DNA of 64,000 bases from an uncultured Acetatifactor sp. (GCA_910587555.1 CAJULV010000007.1:1-64000); one strand, 5' to 3'; positions 16,853 to 26,021 are shown, counted from the stretch's first letter. Numbers and translations: made by a program. Notes: generated by a model not told the origin, from the sequence alone.

Positions 16853-18082
16853 TTACTCAGATACCGCCGAAGGTACCACGATATTTTCAAAATCTTCCAG
16901 GTGATAGATCTCTGCCATTTTCCACCTCGTATCACTGTAACAGCAATCCGGATACAGGGCTATCTTTCTGCAGGCGGCTTCCCTGATGACATCACATACC
17001 CCGCTGCGAATGCCGATAAAGGTTCCGGCATACTCCGCAGCACACTGCAGTTCTGACAATTTCACCCGAATTTCCCGGGTTCCCTCCAGCGCCTGCTCTC
17101 CCTGCGCCGCATTTGTAAAGAGCTGATACCCCCGCTGCGTATAATAGTCTATAATCCGTTTCCAGTAAACCTCCGGAATATTGGTTACGGATTTCGCATA
17201 AGGCGCCAGTATAACCGCCTTTCCCTTCCGAATGTTGCCCAGCACGCCCGGTTTATCCAGCCTCACAGGCTTACAGGGAGTACAGTCCTTATCCAGCCCG
17301 AATACGCCGCACCTGTAAATCATCTCCAAAGTGATTTTCTTTCCGTATAAAGCCTTTGCCAGGTTTACCACATATGGACGGTCCTGATGGGCTATAAATG
17401 CTTCCCTGTCTTCCGTATACAGTACAGCCTGTATGGATTCGTCCATGTCCCGCTGTTCAAGGACCTCCGCAAGCCCTGAACCAAATAGCCCAACCACATC
17501 CCCACAAGCCTGTCCCACCACGAAAACAACGCATTTACCAATATTTCTGTTTTGCAAAAAGTACGGAAGATAGGACATTGTATAATAAACGTCTCCCAAA
17601 GCGGAAAAGGGACAATAAATTCGATAATATCCGGCATATTTTTTCCGCTGCTCCTCAAGCAGCCGGATGCCCCTCCGCAGGCGCTTCTGCATGCAGCCGA
17701 TTGTCTCCCCGGAAAGAGAATATACCGCATAAGAGTTGTAGTCCACCATTTTGCGGATCTCCCCCCGATAGCCCATCCGTATCAGCTGTTCCCTCATTGC
17801 CGCATAGGCCCTGGCCGCAATGCAGACAATTGTGTCTTCACCCTTTGCACTCATTACTTCTTCCGGCGGAACGACAGGAACGGATTTATATGCGGTTCCG
17901 TGTTTGGATACATTGTTATCCAGAATCCCTTTTACGCAATACCCCTTCTCCAGGAAAAGCCCTGCAAGTTCTTCGGATGCATTGCAATGGCCAAATATAT
18001 ATATGTTAGAAAAATCAGCCATACCTTCCCGAAAAAGGGCATCGAAATTCTTTTTCATTTCTTCCAAATGCAGTTTGTCCAT
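16853..18082 (-). CDS. Glycosyltransferase-like protein with Rossmann N-domain, copy 1
   Basis: 409 residues. Residues 20-125 form a nucleotide-fold module (SNIYIFGHCNASEELAGLF, GILDNN, VVPPEEV). Residues about 150-400 resemble a GT-B, heptosyltransferase-like half: VVFVVGQ, then ILAPYAKS...W..I..YY..RGYQLFTNA..GE....GTREI and the nucleotide-sugar end AGTFIGIRSGVCDVIREA. It aligns through its length with the product of 28275-29558, whose equivalent end is AGNFLSARSGLCDIVHMAEC. The donor is unknown; a CMP- or NDP-activated sugar made by this operon is the natural candidate. It starts 3 bases after the small gene at 18086, another shared feature of the duplicated pair. Confidence 0.7.
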   Translation of the reverse strand: MDKLHLEEMKKNFDALFREGMADFSNIYIFGHCNASEELAGLFLEKGYCVKGILDNNVSKHGTAYKSVPVVPPEEVMSAKGEDTIVCIAARAYAAMREQLIRMGYRGEIRKMVDYNSYAVYSLSGETIGCMQKRLRRGIRLLEEQRKKYAGYYRIYCPFSALGDVYYTMSYLPYFLQNRNIGKCVVFVVGQACGDVVGLFGSGLAEVLEQRDMDESIQAVLYTEDREAFIAHQDRPYVVNLAKALYGKKITLEMIYRCGVFGLDKDCTPCKPVRLDKPGVLGNIRKGKAVILAPYAKSVTNIPEVYWKRIIDYYTQRGYQLFTNAAQGEQALEGTREIRVKLSELQCAAEYAGTFIGIRSGVCDVIREAACRKIALYPDCCYSDTRWKMAEIYHLEDFENIVVPSAVSE

Positions 18083-18085
18083 CGT

Positions 18086-18442
18086 TTACCATTCACCCAA
18101 CAATGCCCTCACCATATCTTCCCGGCTCAGCAGGCCTGTGGCCACAAAGTTATACAAGCCGGCGTAGCAGGCCCTTTCCGCAACCAAAACAAATTTATCC
18201 GAAAAGTCATAGGTATCATACAATGCTTTCAACAGCCTCGCCTCCGAATCCGTCAGCTGCCGAAACGTAAAATTTCCTTCCTCAAAAGACCCTCTCCCCG
18301 TCGACAAAACAAGAACCTTCTGTTCCCGTGATTTCATGGCGCCGTCCCGGCAGAGTTCCCGCAGCAGCTTCGGCGAGTCGAAAAAAAGGATTTTATCATA
18401 TCGCTCTATATCGTTCTGCAGTTTTTTGATTATCTCCCTCAC
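18086..18442 (-). CDS. Small partner protein of the glycosyltransferase-like gene, copy 1
   Basis: 118 residues from a GTG at 18442, chosen because AGGAGG lies 10 bases upstream; the frame is open further up to 18589 but that part overlaps the upstream gene and shows no site. No family recognised. The body is alpha/beta (IERYDKILFFDSPKLLRELC, EQKVLVLSTG) and the C-terminal half (SEARLLKALYDTY...FVLVAERACYAGLYN...LLSREDMVRALLGEW) matches the spacing of the 144-residue protein at 29566-30000. Both small genes are directly upstream of a paralogous glycosyltransferase-like gene, so I infer a functional pair. Confidence 0.65.
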   Translation of the reverse strand: MREIIKKLQNDIERYDKILFFDSPKLLRELCRDGAMKSREQKVLVLSTGRGSFEEGNFTFRQLTDSEARLLKALYDTYDFSDKFVLVAERACYAGLYNFVATGLLSREDMVRALLGEW

Positions 18443-18515
18443 ACTGCTTCCGCCTCCTGCCCTACATTCCGTCCTACACAGCATCAAAGATGAAACATCC
18501 GCTATAATGCCTTCT

Positions 18516-20021
18516 TCACAATACCTCCTGAAGATATAATAAACCATTGTAAAAAGCGCCGCAGACAGAGTCGTAGTCCTGCCATGCATACGTTGTTAAA
18601 GAAAGCCAGATAATGCCGTGCAGCAGTTTTATCTCCTCCCGGTCCGTCCCGGTGAGTTCAAAGAAGTCATTCTCCAAAGCTTCCCAATGGTTCGAAGCAA
18701 TCTCCAGATGCACCTCCGTATCGGTAATTTTCAGTGAAAACTCCTTTAGATTAAACCTGTCATAATTACCTACGATAGAATAATACAGTTTCGCCCAGTC
18801 ATACCTTGCATCCCCGTACAATTCCGTATACCCGAAATATCCCCTTGGGTCAATCAAAACAGGCTCTCCATTCTCCCGCAGCATCAAATTGGAAAAGGTA
18901 CAGTCTCCATGAATAAAGCAGAATTTATCACAGCGCAGCAGCTCCAGCCTTCTCTCCAGTTCGCGCTTATAATAATAGATATTTCTGCAAGTCCTGCCGT
19001 TGATCCTGATCTCCCGTTCTCTTGCAAAAGGAATTAAGTCTTCCACCTTCGAAAGCCTGTCCATCGTCTTATGATAATAGGCCTCCATAATGCTGAAGGA
19101 GTCTGCATGAACCTGCTGGCTCTCATGCAAATCCTTCAATGCTTCCACTATTTTCCGAAGTATCTGCCTTTTCTCATCATACGCCAAATCGCATTGGTAG
19201 ATATTTTTGCCCCGGATATATTCCATCCGCAGCGGATTGCTGCCATATATTCGGGGAAGAATCTGTATCTGCTTCTGCTGCGCCTTTTCATACCAGGCAT
19301 ATTCCCTCCGGGCAAGTTTTTCTCCCTGGGAATCAATCGGTTTTTTGATAAAAATATCGTTTTCTATCGTTATCCGGTTAAAAGGCCTGCACTTCTGTTT
19401 CTCCAGCTTCTCATATTCTTCCAACAGCCCGAACTCTTTTGTCCCCGCAAGGCTTAACTCCTTATAGCGCATCTGATTTTGCTGCATCCAGCGGACCAGT
19501 TCCCCGTCTTTCGGCACATTTTCCAGCTTTGCCTTGTCCTTGAACAGGAAAAATCCTGCCACTCCCTGTTCCGAAGAAGCTTCTTCCGCAAAAGAGCCGT
19601 TTCGGTAGCTCCATCTGCAGGGAAAAGTAGCCGATATTCCTATGTAATCATTCTTCGGGACGTTTCCGGCTTCGTACTCTTCCGGCAGCCGGAATCCCTC
19701 CGGCAGAACCAGGTCTGACCAGACCAGCATAAATGGCTCCTCTTCCGGCAGCAGTTCAACCGCCTGGCGCAAGCCTCCGCAGGTTCCCGTGCCGTCTGCC
19801 TCCACAATCCTGTACTTGACTTCGGCGAAGGCGGCCAGATATTGCCGCAGCACATCCTTATGATAATCCGCAATGATGATAAAGCGTTTTTCAGGATATC
19901 TTCGAAACAAATGAAACAGCATGGGAAGGTTTTCCACCGGTACCAATGCTTTCGGTTTGTTCCGGGTGAAATGGCCTAAGCGGGTGCCTTTGCCGCCGGC
20001 CTGGACGATAATATATTTCAT
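18516..20021 (-). CDS. Nucleotidyltransferase-kinase fusion protein
   Basis: 501 residues, two fused enzymes. Residues 1-225 are an NTP-transferase: IIVQAGGKGTRLGHFTRNKPKALVPVENLP is the nucleotide-binding start, WSDLVLP the metal site. Residues about 230-500 are a choline-kinase/aminoglycoside-phosphotransferase fold: FIHGDCTFSNLML (catalytic HGD) and VLIDPRGYFGYTELYGDARYDWAKL (metal-binding DPRG). The combination is LicA/LicC-like in logic, phosphorylating a small alcohol or sugar and then activating it with a nucleotide. The actual substrate cannot be read; a glycan substituent is likely from context. The next gene overlaps this gene's end if its longer frame is used. Confidence 0.8.
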   Translation of the reverse strand: MKYIIVQAGGKGTRLGHFTRNKPKALVPVENLPMLFHLFRRYPEKRFIIIADYHKDVLRQYLAAFAEVKYRIVEADGTGTCGGLRQAVELLPEEEPFMLVWSDLVLPEGFRLPEEYEAGNVPKNDYIGISATFPCRWSYRNGSFAEEASSEQGVAGFFLFKDKAKLENVPKDGELVRWMQQNQMRYKELSLAGTKEFGLLEEYEKLEKQKCRPFNRITIENDIFIKKPIDSQGEKLARREYAWYEKAQQKQIQILPRIYGSNPLRMEYIRGKNIYQCDLAYDEKRQILRKIVEALKDLHESQQVHADSFSIMEAYYHKTMDRLSKVEDLIPFAREREIRINGRTCRNIYYYKRELERRLELLRCDKFCFIHGDCTFSNLMLRENGEPVLIDPRGYFGYTELYGDARYDWAKLYYSIVGNYDRFNLKEFSLKITDTEVHLEIASNHWEALENDFFELTGTDREEIKLLHGIIWLSLTTYAWQDYDSVCGAFYNGLLYLQEVL

Positions 20022-20075
20022 ATAAGTATTCCCGCCTTTCTCAAACTGGCTTGCCCTAAATGCGCCTGCCCTTCC

Positions 20076-20312
20076 TCAAACATTATCGCCGGTTTTCATG
20101 GAAACAATTTCAGCCATGCGGTTTACTGTTTCGAAATTGTCTAAATTCATAATTTCTTCCGGCAGAAAAACAATATGAAACCCTTCTTCCAGGCTGCATA
20201 TCAGTTCCATTATCTTAAAGGAATCCAGCAATCCCGATGCAATTAATTCCTCGTCTCCGGATATTTCCTTACAGCATAATTCCCGGCAAATCTCAATTAT
20301 TTTCTCCTTCAT
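20076..20312 (-). CDS. Stand-alone acyl carrier protein
   Basis: 78 residues from ATG 20312, overlapping the ligase gene by 20 bases. The family motif for the phosphopantetheine serine is in ASGLLDSFKIMELIC (DSF variant of DSL), within a four-helix ACP-sized protein that ends MAEIVSMKTGDNV. The ribosome site GGAG is 4 bases upstream. It follows an AMP-forming ligase directly, so the two probably load an acyl or amino-acyl group, as D-alanine ligase and carrier do for teichoic acid. Here the target is probably the glycan made by this operon. Confidence 0.88.
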   Translation of the reverse strand: MKEKIIEICRELCCKEISGDEELIASGLLDSFKIMELICSLEEGFHIVFLPEEIMNLDNFETVNRMAEIVSMKTGDNV

Positions 20313-21687
20313 ATTGCTCCAACTTCCTGTATAAAATCTTTCCGGTATCACTTCTCGGCATCTCTTCCAAATAAGTACAGACAATATATTTCGGCGGTAT
20401 TTTCATATTGTGGTCCAGCAATACCCGGATTTTCTGATTCAAATCGTCCTCTTCACATGTGTGGAAAACCATAATGCGGTTATCCTCTCCCACACAGGCA
20501 AACTCCGCATTTCGAAGTTTTCTTCTCAAGTAGTTTTCTATGTCGTCAAGGTTTACCCTTTTTCCCAAAACCTTCACATACCTGGTCAGACGTCCCATCA
20601 AATAAATACAGCCATCGGCATCAATGCGTACCATGTCTCCTGTATACAGTATCCCCTGGTGTACATCTCCCTGTGCCAATTGCATTACATTATTCGCATA
20701 TCCCATACATACGCATTTACTTTTGACAATGAGTTCGTTTGATTGTATATCAGCCGTTGCCTCTATATGTTCCAGAGCCTTCCCCACAGCCGTCTTTTTT
20801 ACACAGCTTTCCTGAATATTAATATCCGAAATATAACCTGCACACTCTGTCTGCCCATAAGCAAGCCACATTTTGTCTCCCAATACCGCCCTCAACTGTT
20901 CCTGCTCTTCTTCCGGCATTTTTTCCCCTGCCGCAACCGCCCGATGCAGGTAACCTACCTTTTCTTCGTCCCAGAAGCGCACCTTTTGGAGCATCCGAAA
21001 AATATACGGTGTCGCAGCAAAGTTATTTATCCTTTCCTCCCTGTAAAATTCCTGAAAACGTTTACTGATTACAAGCTCTTCCGTAACCAATATCGATGCG
21101 CCCTGGCTCCAATGCCACATACAGAAGATGAACCCCAAAATATGATTGAGCGGAGACGGGCACAACCCCTTCTGCCCTTTCACAATTCCCATGTGGCGAC
21201 CCGCACGCTCGCCGGCGCTTCTGATATTGTCGTAGCTTAGCTTAACCAGCTTTGCGCTTCCCGTTGTCCCGCTGGTAGACAGCAGCAGGGCCACATCAGG
21301 ATGAATTTCAAATCTCGGGTTTCCCGTCTTCCACAAAACATGCTCTTCAAAATTGCCTTCCTCCCGATACCTTCCTTCCATTTGATAGGATTTCTGGCAA
21401 TAAAGATATTGCGGCTGATATGTCTGAATCAAAACGTCCAGCAACTCCGCATCAATGTCTGACGACAATAAAAGCGGCACTCTGTTCAAATACATGATTT
21501 CGTATATGAATTCAACTGTCTCCATCTGATAATCACAAAGTATAAAGATTAAGCTCCGCTCTTCTAATGCCGCCAATTCACTCCTGGCCTTTTGTGCTAA
21601 TTCCTTATATGAAATCCGGTTTCCGCTGCTGTCGGCAATAGCCAAAAGATCCGAATACTGGATTTCGTCTTTTATGATAGCCTGCAT
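20293..21687 (-). CDS. AMP-forming acyl/amino-acyl ligase
   Basis: 464 residues, shorter than acyl-CoA synthetases and close to DltA-like and acyl-ACP ligase sizes. Adenylate-forming motifs: LLLSTSGTTGSAKLVKLS (ATP loop), YGQTECAG, LYTGDMVRIDADG and GRLTRYVKVLGKRVN-L-D-D-I-E, with the catalytic C-terminal Lys in PRSDTGKILYRKL. It should activate a carboxylate with ATP and load it on the ACP encoded immediately downstream. Neighbours (ACP, WcbI-like protein) suggest acyl decoration of a surface glycan. RBS AAGGAG precedes ATG. The specific acid is not predictable from sequence alone. Confidence 0.88.
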   Translation of the reverse strand: MQAIIKDEIQYSDLLAIADSSGNRISYKELAQKARSELAALEERSLIFILCDYQMETVEFIYEIMYLNRVPLLLSSDIDAELLDVLIQTYQPQYLYCQKSYQMEGRYREEGNFEEHVLWKTGNPRFEIHPDVALLLSTSGTTGSAKLVKLSYDNIRSAGERAGRHMGIVKGQKGLCPSPLNHILGFIFCMWHWSQGASILVTEELVISKRFQEFYREERINNFAATPYIFRMLQKVRFWDEEKVGYLHRAVAAGEKMPEEEQEQLRAVLGDKMWLAYGQTECAGYISDINIQESCVKKTAVGKALEHIEATADIQSNELIVKSKCVCMGYANNVMQLAQGDVHQGILYTGDMVRIDADGCIYLMGRLTRYVKVLGKRVNLDDIENYLRRKLRNAEFACVGEDNRIMVFHTCEEDDLNQKIRVLLDHNMKIPPKYIVCTYLEEMPRSDTGKILYRKLEQYEGENN

Positions 21688-21703
21688 ATGCTCCGCTCCT
21701 TAT

Positions 21704-23212
21704 TCAAAATATGGTTCCCAGCCCTTTATATATGTCTCTGATGCTGACTACATACCTGTAATATATCTCGGCATACATTTCAATATCCACGTTCACCGTT
21801 TTGCCTTCTTTTACGTTATAAATCCTGGCGTCGCCTTTTATGTTCATTTCAAGAGCCTGCCGTACACTTGGATAGAGCGGCATCACGCTTCTTTCTTCTC
21901 TCTCCGCCTCCTCCAACAGCCCGGGGTCTGTTATCGGTTCTATATCAAGCGTTTCGGCCAGCGCATTTGCCAGATACATTGACAAATGGAAGCCGAAGTG
22001 CGTATCGTCATTAAAGATCATCATGTCACGATAATTCTTTTCAATAAAACCTTTTATGGGGAATGACGAGAATCGATCCATAATCTCAATCTTTTTGAGT
22101 TCCCTGTAAAAGTGCTTTCTTATTTTTTCCCTGTCCCAATAGTCCGGATTCGCAACCTGCCGTCTGACCTCCTCCATGGTAAGGCCGTTTTCTATCATAT
22201 TGTTTATTTCCTTATCACCCCTGAGCCAAAAATACTGATTACGATACATGATCGTATATTTGTTTTCGACTTCGCTTGCCTGAACCGCTTGTCCGCTGAA
22301 ATAATAAAACGGCATAAACAGCCTTTTTGATTCCGGAAAATACTGCGTCACTAAAGGTTCATAGTTCCGCTGTTCTGATGTACCTGCATTAACTACATTG
22401 TAAAAAACGACATCGCAATAAGCGCCATATGCTTCCAGCCGCCGATTGTCCGCTTCACTACAGGGAGCATACATGTTATCCCTGTAGATACAGATATCAT
22501 AAGTAACGGACTTTATATTTTTCTGCAGTAACTTTGTTACCCTTTCAATCTGACAGGTTCCTACCGCAATAAGCAATCTTTTAGGGAGCATATCTTCAAA
22601 AGTAAAATCCCTGCCCCCCCGATACCCCATTTTCCCAAGCTGTTCGGCTATAAGCGCCTCCTCGTTACAGCAAATGACCACATGGGGCGCATCCTGCCGT
22701 GTAATTTCCCCAGGCCTTATAACCGGAAGCCCCAGACACGCTGTCTCAGTGGAAAAATTGGAAATAAAGCCTCCAATCTTATAAACCTCCCTATACTTAT
22801 CATAAAAACGCTTCCCCGTATTTCCTGCGCCGAAAATCCAGATATTCTTATTCTCTAACCGTAAATCGTATTTTTTCCTGTAATATTGGACCACATATAG
22901 GGAATCAATATAGTCTTTTCCCCACTGAAATCCTTTATTATATAATATTTTATCATTCCGCTTCCGGAACTCATGCCCGGCGCACATAACCAACAGCAGA
23001 TTCTGTTTTCTCACCAAAGACGCTTCAAATGGCTCATATTTTACGCCGCTGCCCGCAAAAAAACTTTCCATATTAGAAGACTTTTTATTTGCCCCTACAG
23101 AAAAGCAATATTTTATATCCAGCATACCTTGAAACTGCATATAAAAATGCTTGCACACAGTTCCTATTCCAATTAGCGCAATCTGCCTTGTCTCCAAATT
23201 AATGTAAGCCAT
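21704..23212 (-). CDS. WcbI-like putative acyltransferase with two Rossmann-like modules
   Basis: 502 residues from ATG 23212 (GAGG 6 bases upstream; a GTG at 23224 is the longer start). Residues 1-110 and 115-215 look like two nucleotide-fold modules (IALIGIGTVCKHFY; NIWIFGAGNTGKRFYDKY...FISNF). From about 220 it reads LLIAVGTCQIERVTKLLQ, like the opening of WcbI/SGNH-like polysaccharide-biosynthesis acetyltransferases, then NDDTHFGFHLSMYLANALAE towards the end. Direct downstream neighbours are the acyl ligase and ACP, supporting transfer of an acyl group to the glycan. The assignment to WcbI is from the GTCQ opening and layout only. Confidence 0.55.
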   Translation of the reverse strand: MAYINLETRQIALIGIGTVCKHFYMQFQGMLDIKYCFSVGANKKSSNMESFFAGSGVKYEPFEASLVRKQNLLLVMCAGHEFRKRNDKILYNKGFQWGKDYIDSLYVVQYYRKKYDLRLENKNIWIFGAGNTGKRFYDKYREVYKIGGFISNFSTETACLGLPVIRPGEITRQDAPHVVICCNEEALIAEQLGKMGYRGGRDFTFEDMLPKRLLIAVGTCQIERVTKLLQKNIKSVTYDICIYRDNMYAPCSEADNRRLEAYGAYCDVVFYNVVNAGTSEQRNYEPLVTQYFPESKRLFMPFYYFSGQAVQASEVENKYTIMYRNQYFWLRGDKEINNMIENGLTMEEVRRQVANPDYWDREKIRKHFYRELKKIEIMDRFSSFPIKGFIEKNYRDMMIFNDDTHFGFHLSMYLANALAETLDIEPITDPGLLEEAEREERSVMPLYPSVRQALEMNIKGDARIYNVKEGKTVNVDIEMYAEIYYRYVVSIRDIYKGLGTIF

Positions 23213-23220
23213 ACCATTCC

Positions 23221-23709
23221 TCACTCACCGCTCTCATTTCTTTCCAGCCATTCAATAAATTCTCTGACTGCCCCGTTTCCTCCCTCTGCCTTCGTAATAT
23301 AATCCGATATTTTCCTGATTTCCGGCACCGCGTCACAAGGACAGCCCCTCACTCCAACCTTCGTCATCACCTCATAATCGTTCAGATCATCTCCTATATA
23401 AGCGGTTTCCTCCGTCCTGACCCCCAGCTTATCCAGAAGGATGCCCAAATCCCCTGCCTTATTCCGGCTCCCCTGAATGACATGTCCGATTCCCAGTTCC
23501 CTGCAACGCCCTTCAACAATCGGCGAATTTCTTCCTGTAAGAACCACCGGTATAATCCCCAGCTGCGGAAGTATGTTGTGGATGCCATAACCGTCCTTCA
23601 CATGAAATTTTTTAAAAATCTCGCCTTCCTTTCCTATGTAGATGCCCCCGTCTGTCAGCGTACCGTCCACATCCATAACCAAAACCTTTATCTTAAAATT
23701 TTTCGTCAT
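23221..23709 (-). CDS. KdsC-like HAD phosphatase
   Basis: 162 residues from ATG 23709 (GAGGGG 7 bases upstream). Capless HAD of the KdsC/YrbI group: motif I VLVMDVDGTLTDGGIYIG, FHVKDGYGI, motif II VVLTGRNSPIV, and motif III/IV AYIGDDLNDYEVM. These enzymes dephosphorylate 3-deoxy-ulosonate 8-phosphates (Kdo-8-P, KDN-9-P) as tetramers in the cytoplasm. It overlaps the aldolase gene upstream and lies two genes from the CMP-transferase and seven from the SIS isomerase, the expected partners of such a route. Confidence 0.9.
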   Translation of the reverse strand: MTKNFKIKVLVMDVDGTLTDGGIYIGKEGEIFKKFHVKDGYGIHNILPQLGIIPVVLTGRNSPIVEGRCRELGIGHVIQGSRNKAGDLGILLDKLGVRTEETAYIGDDLNDYEVMTKVGVRGCPCDAVPEIRKISDYITKAEGGNGAVREFIEWLERNESGE

Positions 23710-25327
23710 TGTTTCCCCTCTCATAGATACTGGGCGTCACAATCCATACCTTTATTTTATGTAATACTTTATTCTTATATTGCTCATACAGCCTTCGGAC
23801 TTCCCTATTCGTTTCTGCAACGGAAATTTCCTTTACCGTATTCGGAAACATATGGCTGTCAATATAGTTTTCTCCGTTTTCCTTCAAGCCGTCAAATCCG
23901 GCTATACAGATTTCCGAGACCTCAACCCGTTTCAGGAGATTCAGCAGCATAATCGTACTGTTATCATAGAGCATACTGTCCTCTTCAATCAGAGAAGAAT
24001 AGTTGACAATAAAAGCCCCCTCTGTATTTACATGAATATTTGACGAGACAATACACTTTTCATGGCCGATGCCATCACATATCCTCTCCCAGTGAATCGT
24101 ATTTGCATAGAAATACCAGTCACACTTTAAAGATTCCGGAACAAAATTTACACTGATAACAATCGGATTGTTAATCCGAATATACGCTTCTATTTCATCA
24201 TGAAACGCACTGATTGTCCTCCCCGGCGCCAATATCAAAATGCGCCTGTCCTTCATGCGTTCATAGAGTTTCCGAACGCATTCCCTGTCATCCGTCAGAT
24301 TTTCATTGTAGGTGCGATAAATCCTCTGAATATTATCATAGTCGTATCGCTGCCTCACCGTCTCTTCAATTCCTGAAAGAATGTACTTGATATCTTTGCT
24401 GTTCAGCCTGTATTTCTCGGTCAGGTAAATCACATTATTGGGATGTGACTTATAGATTCCGGCCATAAAAGCAGGTACGGAATATCCCCAGGTACACCTG
24501 TTCTTCAGCGGAACCAGATACTTGTCAATACAGTCTAAAATCCTGTCGGTATCATAATCCGAATTTTTCTTCCTGACCAGATAATCAATGATCAATTCCG
24601 TGTTCAGATTCCCGGCACCTTTTCCCATTCCGTTTAAGGTAGCGTCCAAAATAATGTTTCTCTTCCCGTTGGCCAGTTTTATGATTTCCTGGGCAAACGC
24701 AAAGGAAGACTGGAAATTATTATGAGAGTGAACATCGATGCAGATATCCGAAGCCAGATTATAATCAACCAGCTCATAAAAATGCACCATATCCTCTAAA
24801 TACATTGCTCCATATGTATCCACAATCCCATAGCTATAGGGTTCTGCCTCGTTTATTACATCAATTAATTCCAATAGCTCCTTATCTGAATAGGCAAGGG
24901 AATTCACTCCCTGCACAAACAGTTTATACCCCTTTTCCTTTATCTGGCGAAGGGCCTGTCTGATTTCATTCCGTTGTGTGGTAAATTGTTCCTTTGTAAA
25001 GCCCACCCTGATACCGGTAATCGAACTTCCGTCACAATTTGCCAATTGCGAAAAATCATACATATTAAAGTCAATAAATGCTACATACATGGTACCTTTT
25101 CGGTCCGATGGTATAAAAGGTTTCATCTCAGATGCATCATTAAAAAACGTATATCCGCTTTTATAATGAAATATATCCGGTGCCCGCAAAAACCCCATCT
25201 CAATGATATCCACCCCTGCCAAAGTTAAATCCTTTGCCATATCGGAAATGGTCTTATCGCCAAATTCGCAGTCAATGATTCTTCCGCCGTCCCTCAGCGT
25301 ACAATCCAATACCTGCACATTCCTCAT
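23693..25327 (-). CDS. HMGL-type pyruvate aldolase fused to a DUF115-like C-domain
   Basis: 544 residues. Residues 1-300 are a DRE-TIM aldolase: QVLDCTLRDGG (R and D of the metal/substrate site), EMGFLR, DTYGAMY, CIDVHSHNNFQSS (His metal ligands) and DATLNGMGKGAGN. In 4-hydroxy-2-oxovalerate aldolases this fold joins or splits pyruvate and an aldehyde. Residues about 345-530 are a second fold (ILILAPGRTIS...PIVISVNFVPES, CDWYFYAN, ICIAGFDGLKENGENY) resembling DUF115/Maf or sialyltransferase-like domains. Joining pyruvate to an aldose would give a 3-deoxy-4-hydroxy-2-ulosonate, which fits the KdsC and CMP-transferase neighbours. The start overlaps the upstream stop (ATGA), so translation is coupled. 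Confidence 0.82.
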   Translation of the reverse strand: MRNVQVLDCTLRDGGRIIDCEFGDKTISDMAKDLTLAGVDIIEMGFLRAPDIFHYKSGYTFFNDASEMKPFIPSDRKGTMYVAFIDFNMYDFSQLANCDGSSITGIRVGFTKEQFTTQRNEIRQALRQIKEKGYKLFVQGVNSLAYSDKELLELIDVINEAEPYSYGIVDTYGAMYLEDMVHFYELVDYNLASDICIDVHSHNNFQSSFAFAQEIIKLANGKRNIILDATLNGMGKGAGNLNTELIIDYLVRKKNSDYDTDRILDCIDKYLVPLKNRCTWGYSVPAFMAGIYKSHPNNVIYLTEKYRLNSKDIKYILSGIEETVRQRYDYDNIQRIYRTYNENLTDDRECVRKLYERMKDRRILILAPGRTISAFHDEIEAYIRINNPIVISVNFVPESLKCDWYFYANTIHWERICDGIGHEKCIVSSNIHVNTEGAFIVNYSSLIEEDSMLYDNSTIMLLNLLKRVEVSEICIAGFDGLKENGENYIDSHMFPNTVKEISVAETNREVRRLYEQYKNKVLHKIKVWIVTPSIYERGNNDEKF

Positions 25328-25989
25328 GTTAAAGCACCTATCCTTTTTTGATATTGTGCAGCTACTTTCGCAAATTCAAAGTCTTCTGCGGTATCGATAT
25401 CAATCGCCTCTATAGCGTCGATTACACACATATAAGGATGATTCCCAATTCTCTGATGCAGTTCGGTAAATACTTCCCTGCGAAAAATGAAAAATGCTCC
25501 TGTTTCCATGTAAACGGGCTGTAGATTCTGCGTTGTCACAATATCCTTGCGGTCATAGTTAAGCGGTTTCCCATCATACCAACAATAGTCCTGTATTTGT
25601 GTACAGCTGAATGCCGAATCATATCCTTCATAAAGCACTTTATCCAAAGCCCCTGCAATCGAATCCGCTTTTGTAAACGGCTGGGTCACATGGGTAAGCA
25701 CATAAATATCCGCATCCACATCTCTCACAAAATGGTCTATAATCTCCAGTCCTTTAACCTGAAATCCGTCAAGATACTCATCACGTTTCAGGAACTTTAA
25801 TCCGTAATTCAGATACCCTTTTATACTCTCGTCGCTGCAGTATACATACCTGTCCGTTATAGCCTCGACCTTACTGATCGTATGAAAAATATAGTCACAC
25901 AGCGGTCTCCCCTCTAATTCCATCAGGTTCTTACCGGGCAAACGCTGGTTGTTCAATTTAATCGGTATAAAAGAGACAATCTTTTCCAT
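25324..25989 (-). CDS. CMP-sugar synthetase (NeuA/KdsB-like cytidylyltransferase)
   Basis: 221 residues from ATG 25989, the second of two adjacent ATGs, 7 bases after GGAGG; ATG 25992 is equally possible. The opening VSFIPIKLNNQRLPGKNLMELEGRPL is the cytidylyltransferase nucleotide loop; YVLTHVTQPFTK, YMETGAFFIFRREVF and CVIDAIEAIDIDTAEDFEFA match NeuA-type acylneuraminate/Kdo transferases that make CMP-sugars from CTP and a 2-ulosonic acid. It is translationally coupled to the aldolase gene. No NeuB or NeuC is nearby, so the sugar acid probably comes from the aldolase route. Confidence 0.9.
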   Translation of the reverse strand: MEKIVSFIPIKLNNQRLPGKNLMELEGRPLCDYIFHTISKVEAITDRYVYCSDESIKGYLNYGLKFLKRDEYLDGFQVKGLEIIDHFVRDVDADIYVLTHVTQPFTKADSIAGALDKVLYEGYDSAFSCTQIQDYCWYDGKPLNYDRKDIVTTQNLQPVYMETGAFFIFRREVFTELHQRIGNHPYMCVIDAIEAIDIDTAEDFEFAKVAAQYQKRIGALT

Positions 25990-26021
25990 CATTTTTCCTC
26001 CCTCATGACACTGTCTATGCT

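Noticed and set aside
25324..25989. Classical sialic, legionaminic or pseudaminic acid pathway
   Set aside because: NeuA-like protein is present but no NeuB, NeuC, PseB, PseC or PseI was found in the window.
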